Shown: positions 16,879 to 25,504, numbered from the stretch's first letter. The stretch is DNA of 64,000 bases from Streptomyces althioticus (GCA_014649355.1 BMSW01000011.1:62001-126000), one strand, 5' to 3'. Notes: generated by a model not told the origin, from the letters alone. A program made the numbers and translations.

Positions 16879-16904
16879 CGCGGCCGGCGCCCCCGCCGGC
16901 CGCG
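16879..16904 (+). terminator. Terminator hairpin after the UbiX-type gene
   Basis: An 11-bp perfect stem (CGCGGCCGGCG against CGCCGGCCGCG) with a CCCC loop, directly after the stop. Confidence 0.7.
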
Positions 16905-16967
16905 ACGGCACCACACGGCACCACCTCTCGGAAACTTCGTACCTCTTCAGTGGAAGGCATCGATTCG

Positions 16968-17426
16968 ATGGACGCGGTGGACAGGCAGCTCATCCAGGCC
17001 CTGCGGGAGAACGGCCGGGCCTCCTACGCGGAGCTGGGGCGCCTCGTCGGTCTGTCGGGACCCAGCGTCACCGACCGCATCAACCGGCTGGAGGCGGCCG
17101 GCGTCATCACCGGCTACCGCGCCACGGTGGACGCCCCCTCGCTCGGCCTGGGGGTCACCGCCCTCATCGGCATCTCCCTCTCCGACGCCGCCGACCACGA
17201 GGACGTGGCGCAGCGGCTGAAGGACCTCCAGGAGATCGAGGACTGCTGGTTCATCGCCGGCGACGACTCGTTCATGCTCAAGGTGCGCGCCACCGATGTG
17301 GACGGCCTGGAGAGCATCATCCGCCGGCTGTCCGGCACCAAGGGCGTCTCCCGCACCCGCACCACGATCGTGCTCTCCACCAAGTGGGAGAACCGCGTCG
17401 GTGAGCTGCCCGAAGAGGTCGGCTGA
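16968..17426 (+). CDS. Lrp/AsnC-family transcriptional regulator
   Basis: A 152-aa regulator: an N-terminal winged helix-turn-helix (residues about 2-50, with ASYAELGRLVGLSGPSVTDR) and a C-terminal RAM/AsnC ligand-binding domain. The ATG at 16968 has GGAAGG ten bases upstream, better than the GTG at 16950. Such proteins sense amino acids or related metabolites and form octamers. Its place between the UbiX-type gene and mqnE suggests local control of menaquinone genes, but nothing in the sequence proves it. Confidence 0.92.
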   Translation: MDAVDRQLIQALRENGRASYAELGRLVGLSGPSVTDRINRLEAAGVITGYRATVDAPSLGLGVTALIGISLSDAADHEDVAQRLKDLQEIEDCWFIAGDDSFMLKVRATDVDGLESIIRRLSGTKGVSRTRTTIVLSTKWENRVGELPEEVG

Positions 17427-17474
17427 CCGGGGCGTACGGTGGGACGGTCTGTCTTCTGGGAAAGAGGTAACGGC

Positions 17475-18638
17475 ATGGACGTCGGGCTCAAGCGCGAGCT
17501 GGAGGAGAAGGTCCGCTCCGGTGAGCGGCTGACCCGCGAGGACGGCATCGCGCTCTACGAGTCGGACGACCTGGCGTGGCTGGGCGGCCTCGCCCACGAG
17601 GTGCGCACCCGGCTCAACGGCGACGTCGTGCACTTCAACGTCAACCGCCACCTCAACATGACCAACGTGTGCACCGCGTCGTGCGCGTACTGCTCCTTCC
17701 AGCGCAAGCCGGGGGAGAAGGACGCGTACACGATGCGCATCGAGGAGGCGGTGAAGCTCGCCGAGGAGATGCGCTCGGAGAACCTCACCGAGCTGCACAT
17801 CGTCAACGGCCTGCACCCGAACCTGCCGTGGCGCTACTACCCGCGCTCGCTGCGCGAGCTGAAGGCGGCGCTGCCGGAGGTGTCGCTGAAGGCGTTCACC
17901 GCCACGGAGATCCACCACTTCGAGACGATCTCAGGGCTGAGCGCGAGCGAGATCCTCGACGAACTCATCGACGCGGGGCTCGAATCCCTTACGGGTGGCG
18001 GCGCGGAGATCTTCGACTGGGAGGTCCGGCAGCACATCGTGGACCACCGCACCCACTGGGAGGACTGGTCGCGGATCCACCGCCTGGCGCACGAGAAGGG
18101 CCTCAAGACGCCCTGCACGATGCTCTACGGCCACATCGAGGAGCCCCGCCACCGGGTCGACCACGTGCTGCGTCTGCGCGAGCTGCAGGACGAGACCGGC
18201 GGGTTCCAGGTCTTCATCCCGCTGCGGTACCAGCACGACTTCGTCGACATGCAGGACGGCAAGATCCGCAACCGGCTCCAGGCGCGGACGCAGATGGCGA
18301 CGGGCGCGGAGGCGCTGAAGACGTTCGCGGTGTCGCGGCTCCTCTTCGACAACGTGCCGCACGTCAAGGTGTTCTGGGTGATGCACGGCGTGCAGACGGC
18401 GCAGCTGGCGCTGCAGCACGGGGCGGACGACATGGACGGGTCGGTGGTCGAGTACAAGATCACGCACGACGCGGACAACTTCGGCACGCCGAACAAGCTG
18501 ACGCGTGAGGATCTGCTGGATCTGATCCGCGACGCGGGGTTCCGGCCGGTGGAGCGGAACACGCGGTACGAGATCATCCGCGAGTACGAGGGTGCGGATC
18601 CGGCGCGGCGGGAGTCGCCGCAGCCGATGCGGGTCTGA
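17475..18638 (+). CDS. mqnE: Aminofutalosine synthase MqnE (radical SAM)
   Basis: A 387-aa radical SAM enzyme that joins the 5'-deoxyadenosyl group to 3-[(1-carboxyvinyl)oxy]benzoate and forms aminofutalosine, the second stage of the futalosine pathway after MqnA. The 4Fe-4S motif is CTASCAYC (C66, C70, C73). The family stretch HIVNGLHPNLPW separates it from the related MqnC and CofH. GAAAGAGG lies before the ATG at 17475. It follows the Lrp gene by 48 bases and may share its transcript. Confidence 0.95.
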   Translation: MDVGLKRELEEKVRSGERLTREDGIALYESDDLAWLGGLAHEVRTRLNGDVVHFNVNRHLNMTNVCTASCAYCSFQRKPGEKDAYTMRIEEAVKLAEEMRSENLTELHIVNGLHPNLPWRYYPRSLRELKAALPEVSLKAFTATEIHHFETISGLSASEILDELIDAGLESLTGGGAEIFDWEVRQHIVDHRTHWEDWSRIHRLAHEKGLKTPCTMLYGHIEEPRHRVDHVLRLRELQDETGGFQVFIPLRYQHDFVDMQDGKIRNRLQARTQMATGAEALKTFAVSRLLFDNVPHVKVFWVMHGVQTAQLALQHGADDMDGSVVEYKITHDADNFGTPNKLTREDLLDLIRDAGFRPVERNTRYEIIREYEGADPARRESPQPMRV

Positions 18639-18698
18639 CTCCGTCGGGGGCTGGGGGCTTCTGGTCGTCGCCGTCCGCGGCGGGGTGGGCGGCTGATC

Positions 18699-18991
18699 GC
18701 GCAGTTCCCCGCGCCCCTGAGATTCGTCCGCGGGACGATGGGGGCTTGGCGCGCAGTTCCCCGCGCCCCTGAGGCCGCTGCGGTGAACGCGCCCCGAAAG
18801 GGGCGCGGGGAACTGCGCGAGCAACCCACGACGGGCCGCACCCGCATTTAGGGGGCGCGGGGAACTGCGCGAGCAACCACGCACGGCCCGCGGCCGAGGG
18901 ACTGCCGGTAGCCCCCTCCAGGGGCGCGGGGAACTGCGCGAGCGACCCACGACCACCCGCACCCGCATCCCAGGGCCGCGGGGAACTGCGC
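18699..18991. repeat. Cluster of six intergenic GGGGCGCGGGGAACTGCGC elements
   Basis: A 20-base unit occurs six times in about 290 bases. Two copies are inverted (18699-18718 and 18751-18770) and four direct (18799-18818, 18851-18870, 18920-18939 and 18972-18991, the last with one change). Copies two and three face each other and could fold into a long hairpin that would act as the mqnE terminator. Similar units are scattered between genes in many Streptomyces. Here they fill almost the whole 380-base gap between mqnE and udgX. No gene is seen in it. Confidence 0.85.
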
Positions 18992-19018
18992 GGTCCGTCG
19001 GTGGGTACCCGCCCCCCC

Positions 19019-19657
19019 ATGCCCCCCGAGGACGCCTACACCGCAACCCCCTTCCTCCCCGCCCGCGGCGGCCTCCCCGCCCTGGGGAAGGCCGCCGCAG
19101 CCTGCCGCGGCTGCCCCCTCCACCGCGACGCCACGCAAACCGTGTTCGGCACCGGCAAGGCGACCGCCCGCGTCATGCTCGTCGGCGAGCAGCCGGGCGA
19201 TCAGGAGGACCGCCAGGGCACCCCCTTCGTCGGCCCGGCGGGCCACCTCCTCGACCGTGCCCTCGCCGACGCCGGCATCGACCCCGCCGAGGCGTACCTC
19301 ACCAACGCCGTGAAGCACTTCAAGTTCACCCGCGCCGAGCCCCGCAAGCGCCGCATCCACAAGGCGCCCACCCTCCGCGAGGCGACCGCCTGCTCCCCCT
19401 GGCTCGCCGCGGAGCTGAAGACCGTGAAGCCCGAACTCCTCGTGGTCCTCGGCGCGACCGCCGGCAAGGCCCTGCTCGGCGCCTCCTTCCGTGTCACTCG
19501 GGTACGCGGCACCCTGCTGGAGGAGGAGATCCACGGCCGCCCCCAGCGGCTGGTCGCGACCGTGCACCCCTCCGCGGTCCTCCGCTCCGACGACCGCGAG
19601 GCCGCGTACCAGGGACTGGTCTCCGACCTGAAAACAGCTGCGCGAGCCTTGGAGTAA
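19019..19657 (+). CDS. udgX: UdgX-type uracil-DNA glycosylase
   Basis: A 212-aa iron-sulfur member of the uracil-DNA glycosylase superfamily. GEQPGDQEDRQGTPFVGPAG is the family 4/5-like active-site loop. KRRIH, with His at 114, is the marker of UdgX, which forms a covalent bond through that histidine to the excised uracil's sugar. Cysteines C29, C32 and C125 can bind the cluster. Where ordinary family 4 enzymes read TN-VKC, this reads TNAVKH, so a His may take the fourth place (inference). The start has no clear ribosome site, and repeats end 27 bases upstream. Confidence 0.88.
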   Translation: MPPEDAYTATPFLPARGGLPALGKAAAACRGCPLHRDATQTVFGTGKATARVMLVGEQPGDQEDRQGTPFVGPAGHLLDRALADAGIDPAEAYLTNAVKHFKFTRAEPRKRRIHKAPTLREATACSPWLAAELKTVKPELLVVLGATAGKALLGASFRVTRVRGTLLEEEIHGRPQRLVATVHPSAVLRSDDREAAYQGLVSDLKTAARALE

Positions 19658-19661
19658 GGGT

Positions 19662-19667
19662 TAGCAT
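19662..19667 (+). promoter_or_regulatory. Leaderless -10 box of the GNAT gene
   Basis: TAGCAT followed by six bases and the ATG at 19674. It lies just after the udgX stop, so the acetyltransferase gene has its own promoter. Confidence 0.45.
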
Positions 19668-19673
19668 CCAAGC

Positions 19674-20198
19674 ATGCCCCTTACCTTCACCGTGGACCCC
19701 CACGTCACCCCCACCCTCCGCGACGGCATCCTCGACGTCTGGACCGACGTCAGCAACGCCGGCGGAGCCGTCGGATTCGTCGCGCCCGTGACGCCGGAGG
19801 ACATCCGCCCCGCCCTGCTGCGGCAGTTCACGGACATGGCGGAGGGCCGGTCCCGTCTGGTCGTGGGGCACGACGAGGACGGCCGTGTCGCGGCCACCGC
19901 GTTCCTCACCCGCAACACCCACCCCCTGATGACCCACTGGATCTGGCTCTACACGGTGATGGTCCACCCCCGCCACCAGGGCAAGGGCTACGGCCGTGAC
20001 CTGCTCGCCGAGGCCGGGCGCGCCGCCCGCGCCATGGACGGCGTCGAGGCCATCCGCCTCGGCTGCCGCGGCGGTCTCGGCCTGGAACGCTTCTACGCCT
20101 CCTGCGGCTACAAGGAGGTCGGCCGCGTCCCGGACGCGATCCGCGTGGCGCCCGGCGACGACCGCGACGACGTGATCATGCATCTCGCCCTGACGTGA
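19674..20198 (+). CDS. GNAT-family N-acetyltransferase
   Basis: A 174-aa single-domain acetyltransferase. The acetyl-CoA loop is VMVHPRHQGKGYGRDLL, close to the RxxGxG/A consensus, in the middle of the protein, followed by the conserved LGCRGGLGLERFYASCGY segment. The substrate is unknown. It follows udgX by 16 bases but seems to carry its own leaderless start. Confidence 0.85.
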   Translation: MPLTFTVDPHVTPTLRDGILDVWTDVSNAGGAVGFVAPVTPEDIRPALLRQFTDMAEGRSRLVVGHDEDGRVAATAFLTRNTHPLMTHWIWLYTVMVHPRHQGKGYGRDLLAEAGRAARAMDGVEAIRLGCRGGLGLERFYASCGYKEVGRVPDAIRVAPGDDRDDVIMHLALT

Positions 20199-20306
20199 AA
20201 CACGTACGCCCCGCACCCCGTTGAAAGATCGGCCGCCGGTCGTGCTTCACTGGACGTCGTCCCCTTAGGGGATGTTTCTGACCGTACGCACGGAAGAGTG
20301 GATGAG

Positions 20307-20660
20307 ATGCTCCGCTACACGCTGATGCGCCTCGGGATCTTCGCGGGCTGCCTCGTTGTCGTCTGGGCCCTCGTCTACTCCGGTGTCGCGCCGCGCGGTC
20401 TCGGCGACTCCAACGGCCTGTGGATCGTGCTGCTCGCGCTGCTGATCTCCGCGCCGATCAGCTTCGTCGTGCTGCGCAACGAACGGGACCGGGCCTCCGA
20501 GCGCATCGTGCGCCGGGTGGAGCGCGCCAAGGCCAACCTCGCCGCCAACCGCTCCCAGGAGGACGCGGCCGACGACACCGCCCGCGCGCAGAGCCAGGCC
20601 TCGGGTCAGACGCAGACCTCGGGGCAGGCGCAGACCTCGGGTCAGGCGCAGACCTCGTAA
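20307..20660 (+). CDS. DUF4229-like small membrane protein
   Basis: A 117-aa protein with two transmembrane helices (about 6-27 and 38-56) joined by a short loop, then a basic amphipathic helix and a repetitive tail. The ATG at 20307 is preferred to the GTG at 20298 because GGAAGAG is then well spaced. This is the usual form of DUF4229 proteins in Streptomyces, of unknown role. The tail contains three hexapeptides of the SGQAQT type. Confidence 0.8.
   Translation: MLRYTLMRLGIFAGCLVVVWALVYSGVAPRGLGDSNGLWIVLLALLISAPISFVVLRNERDRASERIVRRVERAKANLAANRSQEDAADDTARAQSQASGQTQTSGQAQTSGQAQTS
20601..20654 (+). repeat. Three 18-base tandem repeats in the DUF4229 gene
   Basis: Units encode SGQTQT, SGQAQT and SGQAQT in frame at the very end of the gene. 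Such units can change in number by slippage without breaking the frame. Confidence 0.8.
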
Positions 20661-20689
20661 CGTCCGCCACACCCCCGCACCGCACGTCG

Positions 20690-20735
20690 GCGCCCCGCTC
20701 TCCCCCTCACCAGGGGAGACCGGGGCGCTTTGCGT
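20690..20735 (+). terminator. Terminator hairpin after the DUF4229 gene
   Basis: Arms 20690-20705 and 20713-20728 pair over 15 of 16 positions (GCGCCCCG.TCTCCCC against GGGGAGA.CGGGGCGC) and are followed by TTTGCGTTCT. Confidence 0.8.
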
Positions 20736-20776
20736 TCTATGAGTGTGTTTGCGGTCAGGCCTTCCAAAGAAAGGCT

Positions 20777-20806
20777 TTGAGGATCCCAAAGCTCAGGTGT
20801 TACGGT
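20777..20806 (+). promoter_or_regulatory. Promoter of the leader peptide and symporter
   Basis: TTGAGG (20777-20782), an 18-base spacer and TACGGT (20801-20806). The GTG of the leader peptide comes six bases after the -10, so the transcript is probably leaderless. Confidence 0.6.
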
Positions 20807-20812
20807 CATCGG

Positions 20813-20914
20813 GTGAAGTCAGCAGCCGTGTTCCCCACGCCCCGGAGTGTTCCGCTCGTGGCGCGCCTGCACGTGGATCTCTGCCGGGTCACCGCCGCGA
20901 ACTGTCAGCCCTGA
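20813..20914 (+). CDS. Putative cysteine-type leader peptide, 33 aa
   Basis: A short frame from GTG at 20813 (or GTG at 20828) to TGA at 20914. Its C-terminal half, RLHVDLCRVTAANCQP, matches the form of the leader peptides that actinobacteria place before sulfur-metabolism and transport genes, with R-x-HVDL-x-R and a cysteine near the end. Stalling at the late Cys codon when cysteinyl-tRNA is scarce would change folding or coupling downstream. The symporter gene begins 58 bases after the stop. The peptide was recognised by pattern only. Confidence 0.6.
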   Translation: MKSAAVFPTPRSVPLVARLHVDLCRVTAANCQP

Positions 20915-20972
20915 CAGCGCGCCCACCCGAGCCTTCCCGTCACATCCCTCACGCGTCCCCCCTCACCGGAGC

Positions 20973-22292
20973 ATGTCCGTGTCCTCGAACACGCAGTTGA
21001 AGCGGTCTGTCCGCGTGCCCTTCTGGGCCCAGATACTCATCGGCCTCGCCCTCGGCGTCCTGCTCGGCTGGATCGCCCGCAGCCAGGACCTGTCGTGGCT
21101 GGTCACCACCCTGGAGAAGGTCGGCGGCACCTTCGTCGGCCTGCTGAAGCTGGCCGTCGCCCCGCTGGTCTTCTTCGCGATCCTCGTCTCCATCACCAAC
21201 CTCAGGAAGGTCAACAACGCGGCCCGGCTGGCCTCGCGGACCCTCCTGTGGTTCATGATCACCTCACTGATCGCGGTGGCGATCGGCCTGGTCATCGGCC
21301 TGGTCACCAACCCCGGCGCGGGCACCGGCCTCAGCCCGGCCGACGGTGAGGCCCCGGAGAAGACCGGCTCCTGGATCGACTTCCTCACCGGCATCGTGCC
21401 GACCGACGTGATCACGCCGTTCACCGAGCTGAACGTGCTGCAGATCGTCTTCATGGCCGCCGTCGCCGGCATCGCCGCACTCCAGCTCGGTGAGAAGGCC
21501 CAGCCCATCCTCACCCTGAGCGAGTCCGTCCTCGAGCTGCTGCAGAAGGCCCTGTGGTGGGTCATCCGCCTCGCCCCGCTCGGCACCGTCGGCCTCATCG
21601 GCAACGCCATCGCCACCTACGGCTGGAACCTGATCGGCAAGTACGCCACGTTCACCGTCGACATCTACGTCGGCTGCCTGATCGTCCTCTTCGGCGTCTA
21701 CCCGGCGCTGCTGGCGACGGTCGCCAAGGTCGGCCCGGTGCAGTTCTTCAAGGGCGCCTGGCCCGCGATCCAGCTGGCCTTCGTCTCCCGCTCCTCCGTC
21801 GGCACCATGCCCCTGACCCAGAAGGTCACCGAGCGCCTGGGCGTGCCCAAGGAGTACGCGAGCTTCGCCGTGCCGTTCGGCGCGACCACGAAGATGGACG
21901 GCTGCGCCGCGATCTACCCGGCCATCGCCGCGATCTTCGTCGCGCAGATCTTCGACGTCCCGCTCGGCGTCGGCGACTACCTGCTGATCGCGTTCGTCTC
22001 GGTGGTGGGCTCCGCCGCCACGGCCGGCCTCACCGGCGCCACAGTCATGCTGACCCTCACCCTCTCCACCCTCGGCCTGCCGATGGAGGGTGTGGGCCTG
22101 CTCCTCGCCATCGACCCGATCCTGGACATGATCCGCACCGCGACGAACGTCGCCGGCCAGGCCCTGGTCCCGGTCGTGGTCTCCGCCCGCGAGGGCCTGC
22201 TCGACCACGACAAGTACAACGCGGTCCACGCCTCCCCGGTCGACGAGACCCCCGAGCCGGAGGACACCCACCCGGTCCCCGCGACGGCCTGA
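20973..22292 (+). CDS. Dicarboxylate/amino acid:cation symporter, probably cystine (TcyP-like)
   Basis: A 439-aa DAACS-family carrier with about eight helices and two re-entrant loops. Family motifs include SRSSVGTMPLTQK, PFGATTKMDGCA and DPILDMIRTATNVAGQA. The family carries glutamate, C4-dicarboxylates, serine or cystine with Na+ or H+. The preceding cysteine-type leader peptide favours cystine uptake, as for TcyP. That choice is inference from context. The ATG at 20973 follows CCGGAGC. The C-terminal 25 residues are acidic and Pro-rich. Confidence 0.85.
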   Translation: MSVSSNTQLKRSVRVPFWAQILIGLALGVLLGWIARSQDLSWLVTTLEKVGGTFVGLLKLAVAPLVFFAILVSITNLRKVNNAARLASRTLLWFMITSLIAVAIGLVIGLVTNPGAGTGLSPADGEAPEKTGSWIDFLTGIVPTDVITPFTELNVLQIVFMAAVAGIAALQLGEKAQPILTLSESVLELLQKALWWVIRLAPLGTVGLIGNAIATYGWNLIGKYATFTVDIYVGCLIVLFGVYPALLATVAKVGPVQFFKGAWPAIQLAFVSRSSVGTMPLTQKVTERLGVPKEYASFAVPFGATTKMDGCAAIYPAIAAIFVAQIFDVPLGVGDYLLIAFVSVVGSAATAGLTGATVMLTLTLSTLGLPMEGVGLLLAIDPILDMIRTATNVAGQALVPVVVSAREGLLDHDKYNAVHASPVDETPEPEDTHPVPATA

Positions 22293-22457
22293 CACCTTCG
22301 CAACCGCGCCGAGGGGCGCATTCCGGCAACGAGACACGGGTGACCGTTGCTGGGGTGCGCCCCTTACGTGTGTGCGCCTTCGTGGTGTGTGATCACTGGA
22401 CCACACGATTCCCCGCGGCCAAGTGCGGGGAGGGCACCACAGGCGAAGGGGGACCCC

Positions 22458-24182
22458 GTGGCACGTACGCGGGCGCAAAGCCTACGCAACGTCGCACACT
22501 CGGTCGCGAGCGGCGCGGATCCGCGCGCCGCGGCCCGGGACGAACTGCTCCGGCGCACCGGAGGCGGCGGCGCGCCGTCGTCGGGCGGCAGGAGCGGGGA
22601 CACGGGCGAGGACGAGCGGTTCGAGACGGGCGAGGGCATGGATCCGGCCGACTTCCCGGCCGCCCGGGAGCAGGACGGCAGCTCCGTCGACACCGTGATG
22701 CGGCAGAAGTCCGTGTCGCTGGACGAGGCCGGCGAGGCGCTGAGCCGCAGCGAGCAGCTGCGGGAGGACGGCGAGGCCGTGCACGCCATCTACCCGATGG
22801 TGATGCCCAAGGGCCGCTCGCTGCTGTCCATGCTGCCGGTGCTGTCGCTGCTGGTGATCGGGCTGATCGGCACGTCGATCACGTCCGCGGCCGGCGGCTG
22901 GAGCGTGACCTCGCCGCTGTTCGGGCTGCATTTCTGGCTGATCGCGGTGGCCGCGGTCGCGTTCGTGTGGTGGCGGCAGGGCCTGGTCATGGTGCCGGAC
23001 GGCTGCCAGGCGATGATCACTCGCTTCGGCAAGCTGGAGAAGGTCGTCGGCCCGGGCCGGGTCACCCTGCTCAGCCCCTGGAAGCGGGTGTCGTACATCG
23101 TCAACACCACCCGCGAGTACCCGTTCAACGCGCCGGTGCGGGAGGCCCCCACCAAGGGCGGCGTGAAGGCGTCCATCGACCTGTTCATCCAGTTCCGGAT
23201 CAGCGACCCGGTGGAGTTCGTCTACACCCTCGGCGCGGTGCGCGGCTTCGAGGAGAAGCTCGGCAACGCCGTCAGCGAGACCATCCGCAGCCTGATCTAC
23301 GAGCAGGAGGCGGCCGGCATCTACGACATGGTCGGCGAGGACAGCGGCCGGCTGCTCGAGCAGCTGAACCAGCAGTTCCGTCCCGCCGTGGAGCTGACCA
23401 ACGCCAACATCACGCACGCCGAGCCCTCGGACCGCCGCTACCGGATGGACCTGGCCGCGCCCGAGATGGTCCGCATGGCCAAGGAGGCGTACACACACGA
23501 GTACGCGCTCCAGCTGCGCAAGGAGCAGGACGAGGGCGACCTCAACCGCGAGCTGGCCTCCAGCCAGGAGACGCTGTCCGCGATCCAGGCGGACATCGCC
23601 CAGTACCAGGCGCAGATGGACACCGCCGTGGAGCGCGAGACCAACCGCGCCGAGGCGCTGGCCCGCCAGCGCTACGTGCAGGCCGAGTCGGAGGCCAAGG
23701 CCAACGCGGCCCTGCTGGAGGCGCAGGCCCTCGACATCCGCGCGGTGACCGCCGCGGAGGCGCCGGAGATCCTGGAGTACCGCTACCAGCAGCAGGTGCT
23801 CGACACCCTGGAGCAGGTCGCCGACCACCTGCCGCGCCTGGTGCGCATCGGCGGCGGCGACGGCGACGGGGCCGCCGGCATCGACTTCCTGGAGCTGGCC
23901 CGCGAGCTGGTCGGCGAGCGCGGCGCGGAGCTGTTCGACGACGCCGAGATGGCCGCCGTACGGGAGCGGCTGGCGGAGGTGTCGGCGCGGATCGCCGGCC
24001 GTCAGGAGGAGATCACGGCGCTGCTGGAGGCCGACCGGCCGACCGTCGTGCCGCAGATGCCCGACGAGCCCGCCGAGGGCGTCACGAACGAGGCGCCCGA
24101 CGGCGCCGCAGCAGGCGAGAAGTCCGGGGCCTCTGAGTCCATGTCCCCCGAGTCCGTGTCCGCCGAGGAGGTCCAGCCGTGA
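22458..24182 (+). CDS. SPFH/band 7 domain membrane protein, 574 aa
   Basis: A cytosolic N-terminal region of about 110 residues, low-complexity and acidic, precedes two close hydrophobic segments (about 118-170). The SPFH domain follows (about 180-380), then a long Glu/Gln-rich coiled coil (about 350-470) and an acidic tail. Such proteins form flotillin-like or stomatin-like cages and membrane platforms. GTG at 22458 is preferred because GAAGGGGGACCCC stands before it. Upstream in-frame codons are Cys/Pro-rich and unlikely. The next gene, also SPFH, starts within its stop, so a hetero-oligomer is likely. Confidence 0.88.
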   Translation: MARTRAQSLRNVAHSVASGADPRAAARDELLRRTGGGGAPSSGGRSGDTGEDERFETGEGMDPADFPAAREQDGSSVDTVMRQKSVSLDEAGEALSRSEQLREDGEAVHAIYPMVMPKGRSLLSMLPVLSLLVIGLIGTSITSAAGGWSVTSPLFGLHFWLIAVAAVAFVWWRQGLVMVPDGCQAMITRFGKLEKVVGPGRVTLLSPWKRVSYIVNTTREYPFNAPVREAPTKGGVKASIDLFIQFRISDPVEFVYTLGAVRGFEEKLGNAVSETIRSLIYEQEAAGIYDMVGEDSGRLLEQLNQQFRPAVELTNANITHAEPSDRRYRMDLAAPEMVRMAKEAYTHEYALQLRKEQDEGDLNRELASSQETLSAIQADIAQYQAQMDTAVERETNRAEALARQRYVQAESEAKANAALLEAQALDIRAVTAAEAPEILEYRYQQQVLDTLEQVADHLPRLVRIGGGDGDGAAGIDFLELARELVGERGAELFDDAEMAAVRERLAEVSARIAGRQEEITALLEADRPTVVPQMPDEPAEGVTNEAPDGAAAGEKSGASESMSPESVSAEEVQP

Positions 24183-25504
24183 GCGGCGTCCGCAGTCACC
24201 GTCGTTCGGTCATCTCCGAGGCCGTCGCGCCCTGGGGCGACATCGCCCGCCTGCTGCGCGGCGGCGAGGCCGGCACCCTGCTGCCGGTCATCATCCCCAA
24301 GCACCGCCGCCGCCTGTGGTGGATGCTCCCCCTCTGGGTCGGCGGGTACGCCCTGCTCTCGGGCGTGATGCTCACCCTGAAGGAGTCCGGCTCCGACGGG
24401 CTCGGCGGCATGGCCGCCGGCGCCCTGGCCACCCTCTCCTACGTCGTCGGCGTGCTGCTGCTGGTGACCGGCGGCCTGTGGTGGTGGCGCTCCTCGATCG
24501 TCGAGATCGAGCAGGGCACCCACGGTGTGCTCACCCGGTACGGCGCCGTCGTGCGCACCCTGGACGCGGGCCGGCACTACCTGTGGCACCCGTGGTCGCG
24601 GGTCGACTTCGTCGTCGACACGGCCACCGAGATCCCGTACTCGGCGCCCGTCATGGCCTGCCCCACGCAGGAGAACGTGCCGCTGCGCTCCATCGAGTTC
24701 TTCCTGAAGTTCCGCATCACCGACGCGGTGCTCTTCGTCCGCACCATCGGCGCGGGCAACTTCGACCTGGTGCTGTCCAGCGCCGTGCAGGACGCGATCC
24801 GGCAGCGGGCCCGCAGGGTGCGCACCGAGCGCGCCTACGACCTGCGCGGCTCGGACGTCGCCGACATGCAGGACCTGCTCAACCGTCAGCTGGACCGCTA
24901 CGGCGTGCGCATCACCGGCTGCAACATCCCGGACGTGCAGCTCCCGGCGCAGTACCAGCAGCACCTGGCCACCCGCGAGCAGGTCGCCAAGGAGCGCACG
25001 GCCTACGAGCAGGAGTGGGGCCTGATCCGCAAGCGCCGCATCGACAGCCTGGGCATGGACATCGAGCGGGCGAAGAAGACCCGCGACGCCCGGATCGTCG
25101 AGGTGCGGGCCGCGCTGAACCGGGCCCGTGAGGAGGTCGCCCAGCTGCTGGAGCGGCAGGAGACCGAGGCCCAGCGGGTGCGCTTCGAGATCGAGACGCG
25201 CGGCCGCAGCGGACTGATCGCCGCCGAGAACGAGGCCCGCGCCCAGCAGGCCCTCGCCAAGGCGTACCGGGACAACCGGGCGGTGCTCCAGTACGAGCTG
25301 GCGCGCAGGCGGCTTGAGGTGGGCTCCCGGCTGGCCGGGAAGGCGCCGCGTCCGGTGGTGGTGCGCACCGACGGCGGCACCGACACCTCGGCGCTGTCCA
25401 CGCTGTTCACCGCGCAGATGCTGCCCCGGCTCACCTCGGGCGACCGGGTGCTGAACGGGAGCGCGCTGCTGCCGGGCGAGGACGGTGGCCACGAGGAGCG
25501 GTAG
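24179..25504 (+). CDS. Second SPFH/band 7 domain membrane protein, 441 aa
   Basis: Two transmembrane helices (about 45-65 and 80-102) lead into an SPFH domain (about 105-290, with GTHGVLTRYGAVVRTLDAG) and a charged coiled coil with many Glu/Arg heptads (about 270-370). It is a diverged relative of the protein encoded immediately upstream and overlaps it by four bases. The tandem arrangement recalls HflK/HflC, where two SPFH proteins form one cage around FtsH. No FtsH gene is adjacent here. The GTG start is set by the overlap. Confidence 0.87.
   Translation: MSGVRSHRRSVISEAVAPWGDIARLLRGGEAGTLLPVIIPKHRRRLWWMLPLWVGGYALLSGVMLTLKESGSDGLGGMAAGALATLSYVVGVLLLVTGGLWWWRSSIVEIEQGTHGVLTRYGAVVRTLDAGRHYLWHPWSRVDFVVDTATEIPYSAPVMACPTQENVPLRSIEFFLKFRITDAVLFVRTIGAGNFDLVLSSAVQDAIRQRARRVRTERAYDLRGSDVADMQDLLNRQLDRYGVRITGCNIPDVQLPAQYQQHLATREQVAKERTAYEQEWGLIRKRRIDSLGMDIERAKKTRDARIVEVRAALNRAREEVAQLLERQETEAQRVRFEIETRGRSGLIAAENEARAQQALAKAYRDNRAVLQYELARRRLEVGSRLAGKAPRPVVVRTDGGTDTSALSTLFTAQMLPRLTSGDRVLNGSALLPGEDGGHEER

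Noticed and set aside
18699..18991. The repeat cluster as a CRISPR array
   Set aside because: The units are 20 bases long in mixed orientation with uneven, partly related spacers, and no cas gene is nearby.
21554..24136. An 860-residue plus-strand frame over the symporter and first SPFH gene
   Set aside because: Out of frame with both supported genes; the composition is Arg/Gly/Pro-rich throughout.
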